From: Rhodospirillaceae bacterium
Lineage (GTDB): Bacteria; Pseudomonadota; Alphaproteobacteria; GCA-2731375
Length of the DNA stretch: 64,000 nucleotides
Assembly (NCBI GenBank): GCA_018660265.1
Contig: JABJKS010000040.1
Span: 1-64,000 of the forward strand
Reading direction: 5' to 3'
A program made the position numbers and the translations under genes. This document shows, in pieces, positions 16,774 to 24,838 of the stretch. The notes beneath the pieces are model-generated. The model was given only the letters and a program-made list of their open reading frames with translations, searched no databases and was not told the origin of the DNA. The number at the start of each line of letters is the position of its first letter. Position 1 is the stretch's first letter.

Positions 16774-16829
16774 CTAGTGGTCTTTCGATCCTAGCGGATG
16801 GGAACCATCCGTTAGGACCGGACCACTAG
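16774..16829. repeat. Long imperfect inverted repeat ending in CTAG
   Basis: CTAGTGGTC at 16774 and GACCACTAG at 16821-16829 form the ends of a hairpin whose inner arms (CGGATGG / CCATCCG) close on a three-base loop. About 25 positions pair with a few mismatches. Direct CTAG ends and near-perfect symmetry look like a small palindromic mobile repeat. No T-run follows, so it is not an obvious terminator. Confidence 0.55.
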
Positions 16830-17063
16830 GTGATCGGCAAGAACAGCGATCAGCCTGCTTCATTAACGGACGTCCTGAGGCATCATTAACAGACAGCCCC
16901 CCTATTGGTCGAGGGGTGGGCTCTTCAAATAGCACTGGGGAGAAACAGTTTTGCCACAGCGCCGCCCCGTCATCATGACGCAGCAGGAAGGCCTCGAACA
17001 TTGTTCCCAGGCCAAGCCTTGTTTCAGCAGAGATGCCGAACAATAAATATGACAGAATCTATA
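16830..17063. other. Non-coding region downstream of the thioesterase gene
   Basis: Together with the two inverted repeats, this makes a gene-free stretch of 384 bases between the second GST and the thioesterase. A minus-strand open frame (17043 to 16774) covers it, but its composition is Pro/Arg/Ser-rich and its end runs through the palindrome, so I do not call it a gene. A weak GC-rich hairpin (GCCC and GGGC arms, about 16893-16922) is present without a T-run. Confidence 0.4.
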
Positions 17064-17537
17064 TTACGTCTTTTTCGACTTAACGACCGCCGCAGCGCCC
17101 TTGGCACGCGCAAATCGCGGGTCATTGGCACTGGGTAATTTTGCCAATCCGTTACAGCGCATAACCGGGCCGTCAGGTCCAATCATCAAACCGGATGCAA
17201 AGCCCAATCGCCGGGTCGTATGGCGAAAGTCAATCTCGCTGACCAGCCATTGATCCTTGAAAGCCGGTTTCAGGAAATCGTAACTCATTTGAATGGTGGG
17301 CGAAAATGCATCGGTTTCCGCTGCCAGTTGCACATTCATACCCACGGCCATGTCCATCAAGGTCATCATCATGCCGCCATGACAGATCCCTGCCGGGTTC
17401 ATGTGGATGTCCTGAACCACAAAACCCATAATACCCCGGTTCTGCTCATCAATCCGCCAATACAAAGGCCCCACATGGTTTACAAATCCCTCATCATCGA
17501 GAAAGGGATCAAAGCCTTCTGGTACGCTTGGGTGCAT
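17064..17537 (-). CDS. PaaI-type hotdog thioesterase
   Basis: A 157-residue single-domain hotdog protein. The helix-leading segment NPAGICHGGMMMTLMDMAVG carries the HGG signature of the PaaI/YbgC-type acyl-CoA thioesterases. The strand TIQMSYDFLKPA is also typical. It should hydrolyse small or aromatic acyl-CoA thioesters, with the exact substrate unknown. Start ATG 17537. It has no same-strand neighbour close by; the upstream gene (17677) is divergent. Confidence 0.85.
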   Translation of the reverse strand: MHPSVPEGFDPFLDDEGFVNHVGPLYWRIDEQNRGIMGFVVQDIHMNPAGICHGGMMMTLMDMAVGMNVQLAAETDAFSPTIQMSYDFLKPAFKDQWLVSEIDFRHTTRRLGFASGLMIGPDGPVMRCNGLAKLPSANDPRFARAKGAAAVVKSKKT

Positions 17538-17676
17538 GGTTGGAAATCTCGCTGTTTATTTCGGAAAGGTGGCGCACCGAACGGCACGCAAGTCTACATA
17601 CGGCGAATTATAGGGTACGGGCAAGACGGGATACACCATTTCGCCGTAACCCGCTTATCGTGTTAATAAAGCAGGC

Positions 17677-18381
17677 ATGATCGAAGAAATACTCTTGCTT
17701 GCCGAACCGGTCCTGAGCGAAGGACTTGAGACAGTTTTGCAAGCGGCTAATCCACACTTGAAAATCACGCCCATCCAGTCCCTGGCGCGACTTGAGGCAA
17801 AATGCCGTGGTCGGCAGGAGGGAACCCGGCTAATTTCATTCGGTTCAGAGATTATCGTTCCGACCGCTATCCTGGAAGTCTTGGGCGCGGGGGCTTATAA
17901 TTTCCATCCCGGGCCGCCGACCCATCCGGGACGTTTTCCATCCTGTTTCTTTATTTACGGTGGCGGGGAGCGGTTCGGGTCAACCGTGCATGAGATGGCA
18001 GCCAAGGTTGACAGTGGGCCTATCAATGCCGTGGATTGGTTTGCAGTGCCGAACGACGTTGACCGTTTGACGTTGGATGCCATGAGTTTTCGCTCGCTTT
18101 TTGCACTCTTTCGCAAACTCGCGCCCCATCTGGCGGTTAGCGCTGAACCCTTGCCGTGCATCAACGAGGCTTGGAGCGGCCGTGCGACGACACAGCAAGA
18201 CTTCGAGGCAATGTGCCGTTTGCCTCCCGACGTGAGCGAGCAAGAGTTCCGGCTCCGTTATCGCGCCGTTGGCGAAGGGCCAAATCACGCCCTCGAAATC
18301 AGCTTGTTCGGACATCGCTTCTGCCTGCGCAATCAACAGAGCAACCCGGAGGTATTAATCGGCGGGGAGAAACGTAGCTGA
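17677..18381 (+). CDS. Formyltransferase-like protein
   Basis: A 234-residue protein resembling the catalytic domain of methionyl-tRNA formyltransferase and relatives. The central NFHPGPPTHPGRFPS matches the family's substrate loop, where His of the H-P-[GS] motif is catalytic. The downstream GSTVHEMAAKVDSGPI matches the segment with the catalytic Asp (VDSG). It is shorter than Fmt (about 310 residues) and lacks the OB-fold C-terminal domain. It is therefore probably not the main Fmt but a sugar- or amine-formylating relative, or a non-enzymatic member. Divergent from the thioesterase. Confidence 0.7.
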   Translation: MIEEILLLAEPVLSEGLETVLQAANPHLKITPIQSLARLEAKCRGRQEGTRLISFGSEIIVPTAILEVLGAGAYNFHPGPPTHPGRFPSCFFIYGGGERFGSTVHEMAAKVDSGPINAVDWFAVPNDVDRLTLDAMSFRSLFALFRKLAPHLAVSAEPLPCINEAWSGRATTQQDFEAMCRLPPDVSEQEFRLRYRAVGEGPNHALEISLFGHRFCLRNQQSNPEVLIGGEKRS

Positions 18382-18465
18382 GTAAAGCAGAGCTGCATTG
18401 ATATGGCACCGTCAGAGTAGGTGTTCTGGCGGTAACAACAACCTTTGCGAAGAACCGAATGAAAT

Positions 18466-20298
18466 TTATTCCACTGTGACGGATTTTGCCAGATTGCGTG
18501 GCTGATCCACGTCCGTGCCTTTCAGAACCGCAATGTGGTAGGCCAGCAATTGCACGGGAATGGAATACAGAATGGGTGCGACAAAGGGATGCACGATGGG
18601 TAGGCGCACCGTGGCCCAGGCATCTTCGCCGACGTGGTCGATACCATCACTATCGGAAATCAGCACAACTTTGCCGCCGCGGGCCGCGACCTCCTGCATG
18701 TTGGAGGCGACTTTTTCAAACCAATGATCCTTGGGTGCAACGACAATCACGGGCACCTGTTCATCGATCAGGGCAATTGGTCCATGCTTCATCTCGCCTG
18801 CGGGATAGCCTTCGGCATGGATATAGGAAATCTCCTTCAACTTCAGGGCCCCCTCCATGGCGATGGGGTAGGAAGTACCCCGGCCAAGATACAGGGCATC
18901 CCGGGCCTTGAAGATTTCTTGCGCCAGGGATTGAATATGTTCGTCATGGTGCAGAACCTCGACCGCGCGCGAGGGCACCTCTGTAATGGCCTGGCCCAAT
19001 ACGGCTTCGGTCTGGGCATCAAGCTTACCGCATTGTTTGGCCGCCGTGATGGCCAGACAGGCCAGCACCACCAGCTGAGTGGTGAAGGCTTTGGTCGAGG
19101 CGACGCCGATTTCCGGGCCCGCCAGGGTTTGCAACACCACATCGCTTTCCCGCGCTATGGAGCTATCAGGCACATTGACGATAGATAGAATGTGCTGGCC
19201 CTGCTGCTTGCACAACCTTAATGCCTCCAAGGTATCCATGGTCTCGCCGGACTGGGAGAGAAAGATGGCGACGCCGCCTTCGGGTAGCGGCGCATCGCGA
19301 TAGCGGAATTCAGAAGCCACATCGATCTCCACCGGAATGCGGGCCATGCTTTCAATCCAGTATTTGGATACCATGGCGGCATAGGAAGAGGTGCCGCAGG
19401 CGATAATGGACAGTTTGGGCACTTCGGCGAAATCAAACGGCAGGTCCGGCAGCCGGATGGAACGTTCTTCGGGGTTAAAGAACGAATGAATTGTATCGCC
19501 GATTACTGTCGGCTGTTCGTAGATTTCCTTCAACATGAAGTGGCGATAGTTGCCTTTAGAGATATCGCCCAATGAAGCAGCGGTCAGCTTAATTTCCCGC
19601 TGTACAACCGCGCCGCCCGCGTCGTGGATTTCCGCACTGTCCCGGCGCATCACGACCCAATCACCTTCATCCAGATAACAAATACGGTTGGTCCAGGGCG
19701 CAAGCGCGATGGCATCGGAGCCGAGGAACATCTCCTCCTCACCAAAACCCACCACCAACGGGCTGCCCCGTCGTGCACCGACCATCAGATTATGCTCGCC
19801 GGAAAAAATCATGGCCAAGGCAAAGGCACCTTCAAGGCGCTGTAACGTGGTATGGGCGGCGGTAACCGGATCCATGCCGTCGTTGAGGTATTGGCTAATC
19901 AGATGGACGAGAACTTCCGTATCCGTCTCGGAAGCGAAGTTCGCGCCGCGATCTAACAGCTCTGCCTTTAATTCTTTATAATTCTCGATGATGCCGTTAT
20001 GCACCAGGGCCACGCTGGTCGTGGCATGGGGGTGGGCATTGACCTCGTTCGGGATGCCGTGGGTGGCCCATCTGGTATGTCCGATCCCCACATCACCGGC
20101 CAGGGGCTCCTCTTCCAACCGTTCGATCAGGTTCACCAGCTTACCTTCGGCCCGGCGGCGGTCGATATGACCATTGACCAGGGTGGCGATACCGGCGCTA
20201 TCATAGCCTCTGTATTCCAGGCGTTTCAGCCCCTCCGCCACACGGGCGGCGACGTTGTTTTGCCCGCTGTTGCCAATAATGCCGATGATGCCGCACAT
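18466..20298 (-). CDS. glmS: Glutamine-fructose-6-phosphate aminotransferase (isomerizing)
   Basis: A 610-residue enzyme making glucosamine-6-phosphate from fructose-6-phosphate and glutamine, the first step towards UDP-GlcNAc for peptidoglycan and LPS. The N-terminal Cys of the class-II amidotransferase domain follows the initiator Met (MCGIIGIIG). GIGHTRWATHG and HNGIIENY are the glutaminase motifs. Two SIS domains follow (IACGTSSYA, SQSGETMDTLEA, then GRGTSYPIAMEGALKLKE), ending in the usual LAKSVTVE. Start ATG 20298 is set by the need for Cys at position 2; the frame extends further upstream but without meaning. It lies 11 bases behind glmU, the usual pair. Confidence 0.97.
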   Translation of the reverse strand: MCGIIGIIGNSGQNNVAARVAEGLKRLEYRGYDSAGIATLVNGHIDRRRAEGKLVNLIERLEEEPLAGDVGIGHTRWATHGIPNEVNAHPHATTSVALVHNGIIENYKELKAELLDRGANFASETDTEVLVHLISQYLNDGMDPVTAAHTTLQRLEGAFALAMIFSGEHNLMVGARRGSPLVVGFGEEEMFLGSDAIALAPWTNRICYLDEGDWVVMRRDSAEIHDAGGAVVQREIKLTAASLGDISKGNYRHFMLKEIYEQPTVIGDTIHSFFNPEERSIRLPDLPFDFAEVPKLSIIACGTSSYAAMVSKYWIESMARIPVEIDVASEFRYRDAPLPEGGVAIFLSQSGETMDTLEALRLCKQQGQHILSIVNVPDSSIARESDVVLQTLAGPEIGVASTKAFTTQLVVLACLAITAAKQCGKLDAQTEAVLGQAITEVPSRAVEVLHHDEHIQSLAQEIFKARDALYLGRGTSYPIAMEGALKLKEISYIHAEGYPAGEMKHGPIALIDEQVPVIVVAPKDHWFEKVASNMQEVAARGGKVVLISDSDGIDHVGEDAWATVRLPIVHPFVAPILYSIPVQLLAYHIAVLKGTDVDQPRNLAKSVTVE

Positions 20299-20309
20299 AT
20301 GCTGGCTCC

Positions 20310-21674
20310 TTAGCTCTTCTTCTTTTGGGCGGCTTTTTCCGCTGACTTGCGTTTGCGGAAGGACAACGCCCAATCTGACAGTTCTTTCTGCGCCGAACGC
20401 TCAACAGCCAGGGCATCCGCGGCAACGTCCCGCGTCACCGTGCTGCCCGCCCCGACAATGGCACCATCACCAATCTTGACCGGGGCCACCAGCGCGCTGT
20501 TGGAACCGATAAAGGCACCCTTGCCGATATCGGTGAATGACTTCAGAAAACCGTCGTAATTGCAGGTGATGGTGCCCGCACCGATGTTGGCCCCCTCACC
20601 CACGCGGGCATCGCCGATATAACTCAGATGATTGACCTTGGCACCGTCTTCGATACGGGCCTTCTTCACTTCAACGAAATTGCCGATACGGACATCCTTG
20701 CCGATTTCTGCTTCCGGCCGCAGCCGGGCGAACGGCCCGATATTGGCACCGTTAGAGATATGGCAACCCTCCAAATGACTAAAGGCTTGAATGGTCACGT
20801 CGTCATCAACGCGTACGCCGGGGCCGAAAAACACATTCGGGCCGATGCTGACATCCTGGCCCAAAATTGTATCGTGGCAAAAATGAACACTGTCGGGGTC
20901 CAACAAAGTAACGCCACCCGCCATGGCAGCGTGGCGTAGACGGTTTTGCACCACCGCCTCCGCCTGGGCCAATTGATCCCGTGAATTCACCCCCCAGGCT
21001 TCAATCTCGCCCGCCTCAACCACCGCACAGGTGCGGCCCAGACGATTGGCGATTTCCACGATTTCCGTCAGGTAATATTCGCCCTTGGCATTGTCGTTGC
21101 CCACACCGTCCAGCAATTCCGATAGAATGGCACCATCGATGGCCATAAAGCCGGAATTGCACAAATCAATGCCCCGCTCCGCCTCAGAGGCATCGCGATG
21201 TTCGACAATACGATCCAGATTACCTTTATCGTCCAGGATCAACCGGGCATATTCGGCAGCATCGGCGGGACGAAAACCCATGACGACGACCGCCGGATTG
21301 CCTGCCCCATGACGGGCGGCAAGCATGGCGTTGAGGGTTTCGGAGGCGACGAGGGGCGAATCAGCGAACAGCACCAACACATCGCCCTTGAAACCGGCGA
21401 GGTTTTCCCGCGCCGCCATCACCGCATGGCCGGTGCCAAGGGGGGGATCCTGCACCGCAACTTCAATGTCGGGCACCGCCGCCCTTATGGCGTCGCCATT
21501 GCCGGGCGATACCACAACGATGTGCCGCTCCGCACCCAAGGCATCAACCACTGCCAGCAACTGGGCCAGCATAGAACGGCCCGCCAAGGGATGGAGCACC
21601 TTCGGCAGTTTCGATTTCATCCGGGTACCTTGCCCGGCGGCCAAAATTACGGCTGCGATCGCGTCTTCACTCAT
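20310..21674 (-). CDS. glmU: Bifunctional GlcNAc-1-P uridyltransferase / glucosamine-1-P acetyltransferase
   Basis: A 454-residue bifunctional enzyme completing UDP-GlcNAc synthesis. The N-terminal pyrophosphorylase has the nucleotide motif LAAGQGTRMKSKLPKVLHPL. The C-terminal half is a left-handed beta-helix with hexapeptide repeats (GANIGPFARLRPEAEIG, GANIGAGTITCNYDG, GAIVGAGSTVTRDV) typical of the acetyltransferase. The start at ATG 21674 (MSEDAIAAV) fits the family better than the GTG at 21710. It is co-transcribed with glmS, 11 bases downstream. Confidence 0.96.
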   Translation of the reverse strand: MSEDAIAAVILAAGQGTRMKSKLPKVLHPLAGRSMLAQLLAVVDALGAERHIVVVSPGNGDAIRAAVPDIEVAVQDPPLGTGHAVMAARENLAGFKGDVLVLFADSPLVASETLNAMLAARHGAGNPAVVVMGFRPADAAEYARLILDDKGNLDRIVEHRDASEAERGIDLCNSGFMAIDGAILSELLDGVGNDNAKGEYYLTEIVEIANRLGRTCAVVEAGEIEAWGVNSRDQLAQAEAVVQNRLRHAAMAGGVTLLDPDSVHFCHDTILGQDVSIGPNVFFGPGVRVDDDVTIQAFSHLEGCHISNGANIGPFARLRPEAEIGKDVRIGNFVEVKKARIEDGAKVNHLSYIGDARVGEGANIGAGTITCNYDGFLKSFTDIGKGAFIGSNSALVAPVKIGDGAIVGAGSTVTRDVAADALAVERSAQKELSDWALSFRKRKSAEKAAQKKKS

Positions 21675-21829
21675 ATCTGCAAGTCTTTGTTTCGTTGGTA
21701 TATTTTGCACTTAATACATTAGCTTGGCGAACTTGACACAAGGTAAACAGCAGGCCAATTCAATTTCCTTTACAGTATCTTTCAATGCAGTGTTGTAGCT
21801 AACGGTTTTAGCAAAAAAGGTCAGACTGA

Positions 21830-23605
21830 ATGAACATCGCTCAGCTTTCCATTTCCGCCATTTTGGTCGGCGCGGTGATCCTGTTTATCTGGGGACGGCC
21901 GCGCTATGATTTGGTGGCGCTGTTGGCGCTGTTGGCCACGGCAATAGCCGGACTGGTACCGGCAAACCAGGTTTTTGCCGGATTTGGCCACCCTGCGGTC
22001 ATCACCGTTGTGGCCGTGCTTATCGTCAGCCGCGGGCTCCGCAACGCCGGCGTCGTGGACGTCATTGCCGGTTGGCTGTCGCCCTTGATGGATCGCCCGC
22101 AACTGCATTTGGCCGCCCTGACCATGACCTGCGGCTTTTGCTCTGCCTTTATGAACAACGTCGGTGCGCTGGCAATTCTGATGCCCGTGGCCCTGGAAAC
22201 AGCCGCCAAGCAAAACCGCTCCCCCGCCGCCATGCTCATGCCACTCAGCTTTGGTGCTATTTTGGGCGGGTTGAGCACCATGATCGGCACACCGCCCAAT
22301 GTCATCATCGCGCAATATCGGGCCGATGCCTTGGGACAGTCTTTTAGTATGTTCGATTTCACGCCCGTGGGCGGCATCATCGCCTTGCTGGGCGTGGCAT
22401 ACCTGATCCTGTTCGGTTGGCGGTTGATCCCCCGACAACGTCGCGGCCAGCCCAGTGCCGGGGAAATCTTCCAGATCCGCGACTATATGACAGAGGCGCG
22501 ATTGGCAGACGGCTCCCCTCTGCTGGGCCGCTCCATCGCCGCCATGGGAGAGCTTGAAGATCTCGACGTTCTGGTTACCGCCCTGATCCGGGGCGAAGAA
22601 CGCCGCCCCGCGCCAAGCCGGCGAACCAAATTACAGCCCGACGATATCCTGGTCCTGCGCGCTGATCCCACGGATTTGAAAACATTCATGGAAGTTGCAG
22701 GGTTGGAGCTGGTCGGCGACGAGGAGCTTTCAAAGGAGCATCTTTCCTCAGACGATATTGCCTTGATTGAGGCGGTGATAACCTCAGGCTCGAACCTGGC
22801 CGGGCGCAGCGCCCGCACGGTCAATCTGCGTAATCGACACGGCCTGAACCTCCTCGCCATTGCCCGCCGCGGCGAGCGGGTCCGCACCCGCCTGGACCGG
22901 GCTTTGATGGAACCGGGCGATGTATTGTTGTTGCAGGGCGACAGCGGTGCCATGCCCTATGTTCTCTCTCGCCTGGGCTGCCTGCCTTTGATGCGCCGGG
23001 GATTGCGCCTGGGCCAGGAGCCAAGGGTCCTGGCGGGCCTGAGTATTTTTGCAATCGCCCTGGCGGCATCCGGCTTCGGCCTGCTACCGGCAGCCGTGGC
23101 CTTGACCGGCGCGGCGGTGGCCATGGTCTTGTTCAATTTTATGAATTTGCGGGAGATGTACGAGGCCATCGATTGGCCCGTCGTTGTCCTGCTTGGCGGG
23201 ATGATCCCTGTCGGGGGTGCTTTGGAAAGCACCGGCACGGCGGCCCTGTTGGCCAATGGACTTGTCGGCTTGGCCGGCTCCCTGCCCGTTTGGGCGGTGT
23301 TGGCCTTTGTCCTGATTTTAACGATGACCCTCTCGGACGTCATGAACAATGCCGCGACAGCGGTGGTCATGGCACCCATATCGGTTGGCATTGCCCATGG
23401 TTTGGACAGCAGTCCCGATGGCTTTTTGATGGCGGTGGCGATCGGGGCATCGTGTGCTTTCCTCACCCCCATTGGCCATCAATGCAACACTCTGGTATTG
23501 GGACCGGGCGGCTATCGTTTCTCTGACTATTGGCGCGTCGGCCTGCCGCTGGAAGTGTTGATCGTTGCCGTTGCCGTGCCTTTGATCATGTTGATTTGGA
23601 TGTAG
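21830..23605 (+). CDS. SLC13/DASS-family anion transporter with TrkA-C domains
   Basis: A 591-residue permease. Hydrophobic helices fill residues 1-190 and 400-591. Between them sit two cytoplasmic RCK_C/TrkA-C regulatory domains (about 210-290 and 300-380). SFGAILGGLSTMIGTPPNVII and DVMNNAATAVVMAPI are the two hairpin/helix motifs of the divalent-anion:sodium symporter family. Such transporters move sulfate, dicarboxylates or citrate; the ion cannot be chosen from sequence. It starts at ATG 21830 behind AAAGGTC. The phosphoglycolate phosphatase gene follows after six bases, so they share a transcript. Confidence 0.9.
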   Translation: MNIAQLSISAILVGAVILFIWGRPRYDLVALLALLATAIAGLVPANQVFAGFGHPAVITVVAVLIVSRGLRNAGVVDVIAGWLSPLMDRPQLHLAALTMTCGFCSAFMNNVGALAILMPVALETAAKQNRSPAAMLMPLSFGAILGGLSTMIGTPPNVIIAQYRADALGQSFSMFDFTPVGGIIALLGVAYLILFGWRLIPRQRRGQPSAGEIFQIRDYMTEARLADGSPLLGRSIAAMGELEDLDVLVTALIRGEERRPAPSRRTKLQPDDILVLRADPTDLKTFMEVAGLELVGDEELSKEHLSSDDIALIEAVITSGSNLAGRSARTVNLRNRHGLNLLAIARRGERVRTRLDRALMEPGDVLLLQGDSGAMPYVLSRLGCLPLMRRGLRLGQEPRVLAGLSIFAIALAASGFGLLPAAVALTGAAVAMVLFNFMNLREMYEAIDWPVVVLLGGMIPVGGALESTGTAALLANGLVGLAGSLPVWAVLAFVLILTMTLSDVMNNAATAVVMAPISVGIAHGLDSSPDGFLMAVAIGASCAFLTPIGHQCNTLVLGPGGYRFSDYWRVGLPLEVLIVAVAVPLIMLIWM

Positions 23606-23611
23606 AGATTT

Positions 23612-24289
23612 ATGCCCTATGCGAAGCGATTTGACGCCGTTCTGTTCGATCTTGACGGCACCCTGATAGAAACCGCGCCGGACCTGTGTGGTGCCCTCAA
23701 CCACACGCTGGCCCAGGCGGGCCGCGCGGGGGTGCAACTGGATCAGGTGCGCCACATGATTGGTGACGGTGCCAGGGTCATGCTGCGTCTGGGGCTTGAG
23801 GCCACGGGCGAAAATCCGACGGAGGCGGACATTGAACAATGGTTCGACGTCCTGTTGGATTACTACTGGCACCACGTCGCGGAACAAAGCTATGCCTTTC
23901 CAGGTGCCTTGCCCGCAGTCGAAAATCTGCGGTCCGCAGGCCTGAAAACAGCTGTCTGCACAAACAAGCCGGTGGCCATGTCAAACCGCCTGTTCGAACA
24001 ACTGGACATCGCCCATTTGTTCGATGCGGTCCTGGGCGGCGACAGTCTGGCGGTACGCAAACCGGATGCCGGGCACATCCTGGGCACCCTGGAGGCCATC
24101 GATGTCGCGCCCGAGCGCGCAGTCATGATCGGTGACAGCGCCAATGACCTGAACGCCGCCCGCAACGCAGGCATACCGGTCGTTTTGGTGACATTCGGCT
24201 ATACCACGGTGCCGGTTCAGGAGCTTGGCGCCGATGCTCTGATCGATCATTTCGACCAATTGCTACCCGCCCTTTCGGGGCTGTCTTGA
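23612..24289 (+). CDS. gph: Phosphoglycolate phosphatase (HAD family)
   Basis: A 225-residue HAD hydrolase. Motif I is FDLDGTLIETAPDL with the nucleophilic Asp, motif II is CTNKP, the Lys is in VRKPDAGHILGTL, and motif IV is MIGDSANDL. The cap follows the C1 pattern of Gph, which removes phosphate from 2-phosphoglycolate. It begins six bases after the transporter gene. The stop codon overlaps the likely -35 box of the tRNA-Val promoter. Confidence 0.9.
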   Translation: MPYAKRFDAVLFDLDGTLIETAPDLCGALNHTLAQAGRAGVQLDQVRHMIGDGARVMLRLGLEATGENPTEADIEQWFDVLLDYYWHHVAEQSYAFPGALPAVENLRSAGLKTAVCTNKPVAMSNRLFEQLDIAHLFDAVLGGDSLAVRKPDAGHILGTLEAIDVAPERAVMIGDSANDLNAARNAGIPVVLVTFGYTTVPVQELGADALIDHFDQLLPALSGLS

Positions 24290-24314
24290 CACAGCCGCGC
24301 GGGGGGACTACATC
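24286..24314 (+). promoter_or_regulatory. Probable sigma-70 promoter of the tRNA-Val gene
   Basis: A perfect TTGACA box (24286-24291), a 17-base spacer and TACATC (24309-24314) would start transcription about 45 bases before the tRNA. The -35 box overlaps the gph stop codon. Found by eye only. Confidence 0.45.
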
Positions 24315-24365
24315 GAAGCCCGCCTAGGCTGCAAGGTCGCTTACAAAGCATAGAAAATGGCTCGG

Positions 24366-24442
24366 GGGCGCATAGCTCAGTTGGTTAGAGCGCTGTGTTC
24401 ACATCGCAGAGGTCCGTGGTTCGAATCCACGTGCGCCCACCA
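24366..24442 (+). tRNA. tRNA-Val (anticodon CAC)
   Basis: A 77-base cloverleaf. The acceptor stem GGGCGCA pairs with TGCGCCC, the D arm is GCTC...GAGC, and the anticodon stem CTGTG/CGCAG encloses the loop TTCACAT with anticodon CAC. The T arm is CGTGG TTCGAAT CCACG and the 3' CCA is encoded. It reads valine codon GUG. A T-run follows directly after the CCA. Confidence 0.96.
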
Positions 24443-24838
24443 TTTTTTTCAATGACTTAGCCCCGAATAGCGCAGTTCTCCCTGGTTCAATTGAACCGCT
24501 TTCGCCGCGATTTCGGCAAAGGGGGCGCCAGATGCAATGACGCCCAACGGCGTTGACGGCCAATTCCTCAACAACACCGCGCATGACCTTACTACCCACC
24601 CACACGCCTTGCGCTACAAATCGATTTTGCAATGCAATTACATGTAACCTTATGCAAATGAAGCATCGGAAAAAACTTCCCTATAGCGTTAAAACGTTGG
24701 TACCATTCCATGAAAATAACAGCTAACAAAATCATGTTTGGTTGCGATGCCTGGGAACAGCGTAACTACTAGATAAGACCAAAGCAGCGGATAAGGCCGA
24801 AACGAAAAATGTGCCGCCGCACAACAGGGAAGTATGAC
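24443..24838. other. Intergenic region upstream of the TRAP transporter operon
   Basis: Nearly 400 bases without a convincing gene. It contains a perfect 14-base palindrome GGTTCAATTGAACC at 24484-24497, a possible operator but far (about 340 bases) from the transporter start. The AT-rich part at about 24640-24770 probably carries the promoter. The ribosome-binding site GGGAAG precedes the ATG at 24839. Confidence 0.5.

Noticed and set aside
16774-17043. Minus-strand frame of 89 residues after the thioesterase
   Set aside because: Composition is Pro/Ser/Arg-rich, the end runs through an inverted repeat, and no motif or ribosome-binding site supports it.
24399-24632. Minus-strand frame of 77 residues ending in RGFEPRTSAM
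   Set aside because: Its end is the antisense reading of tRNA-Val, a common artefact, and the rest has no family signal.
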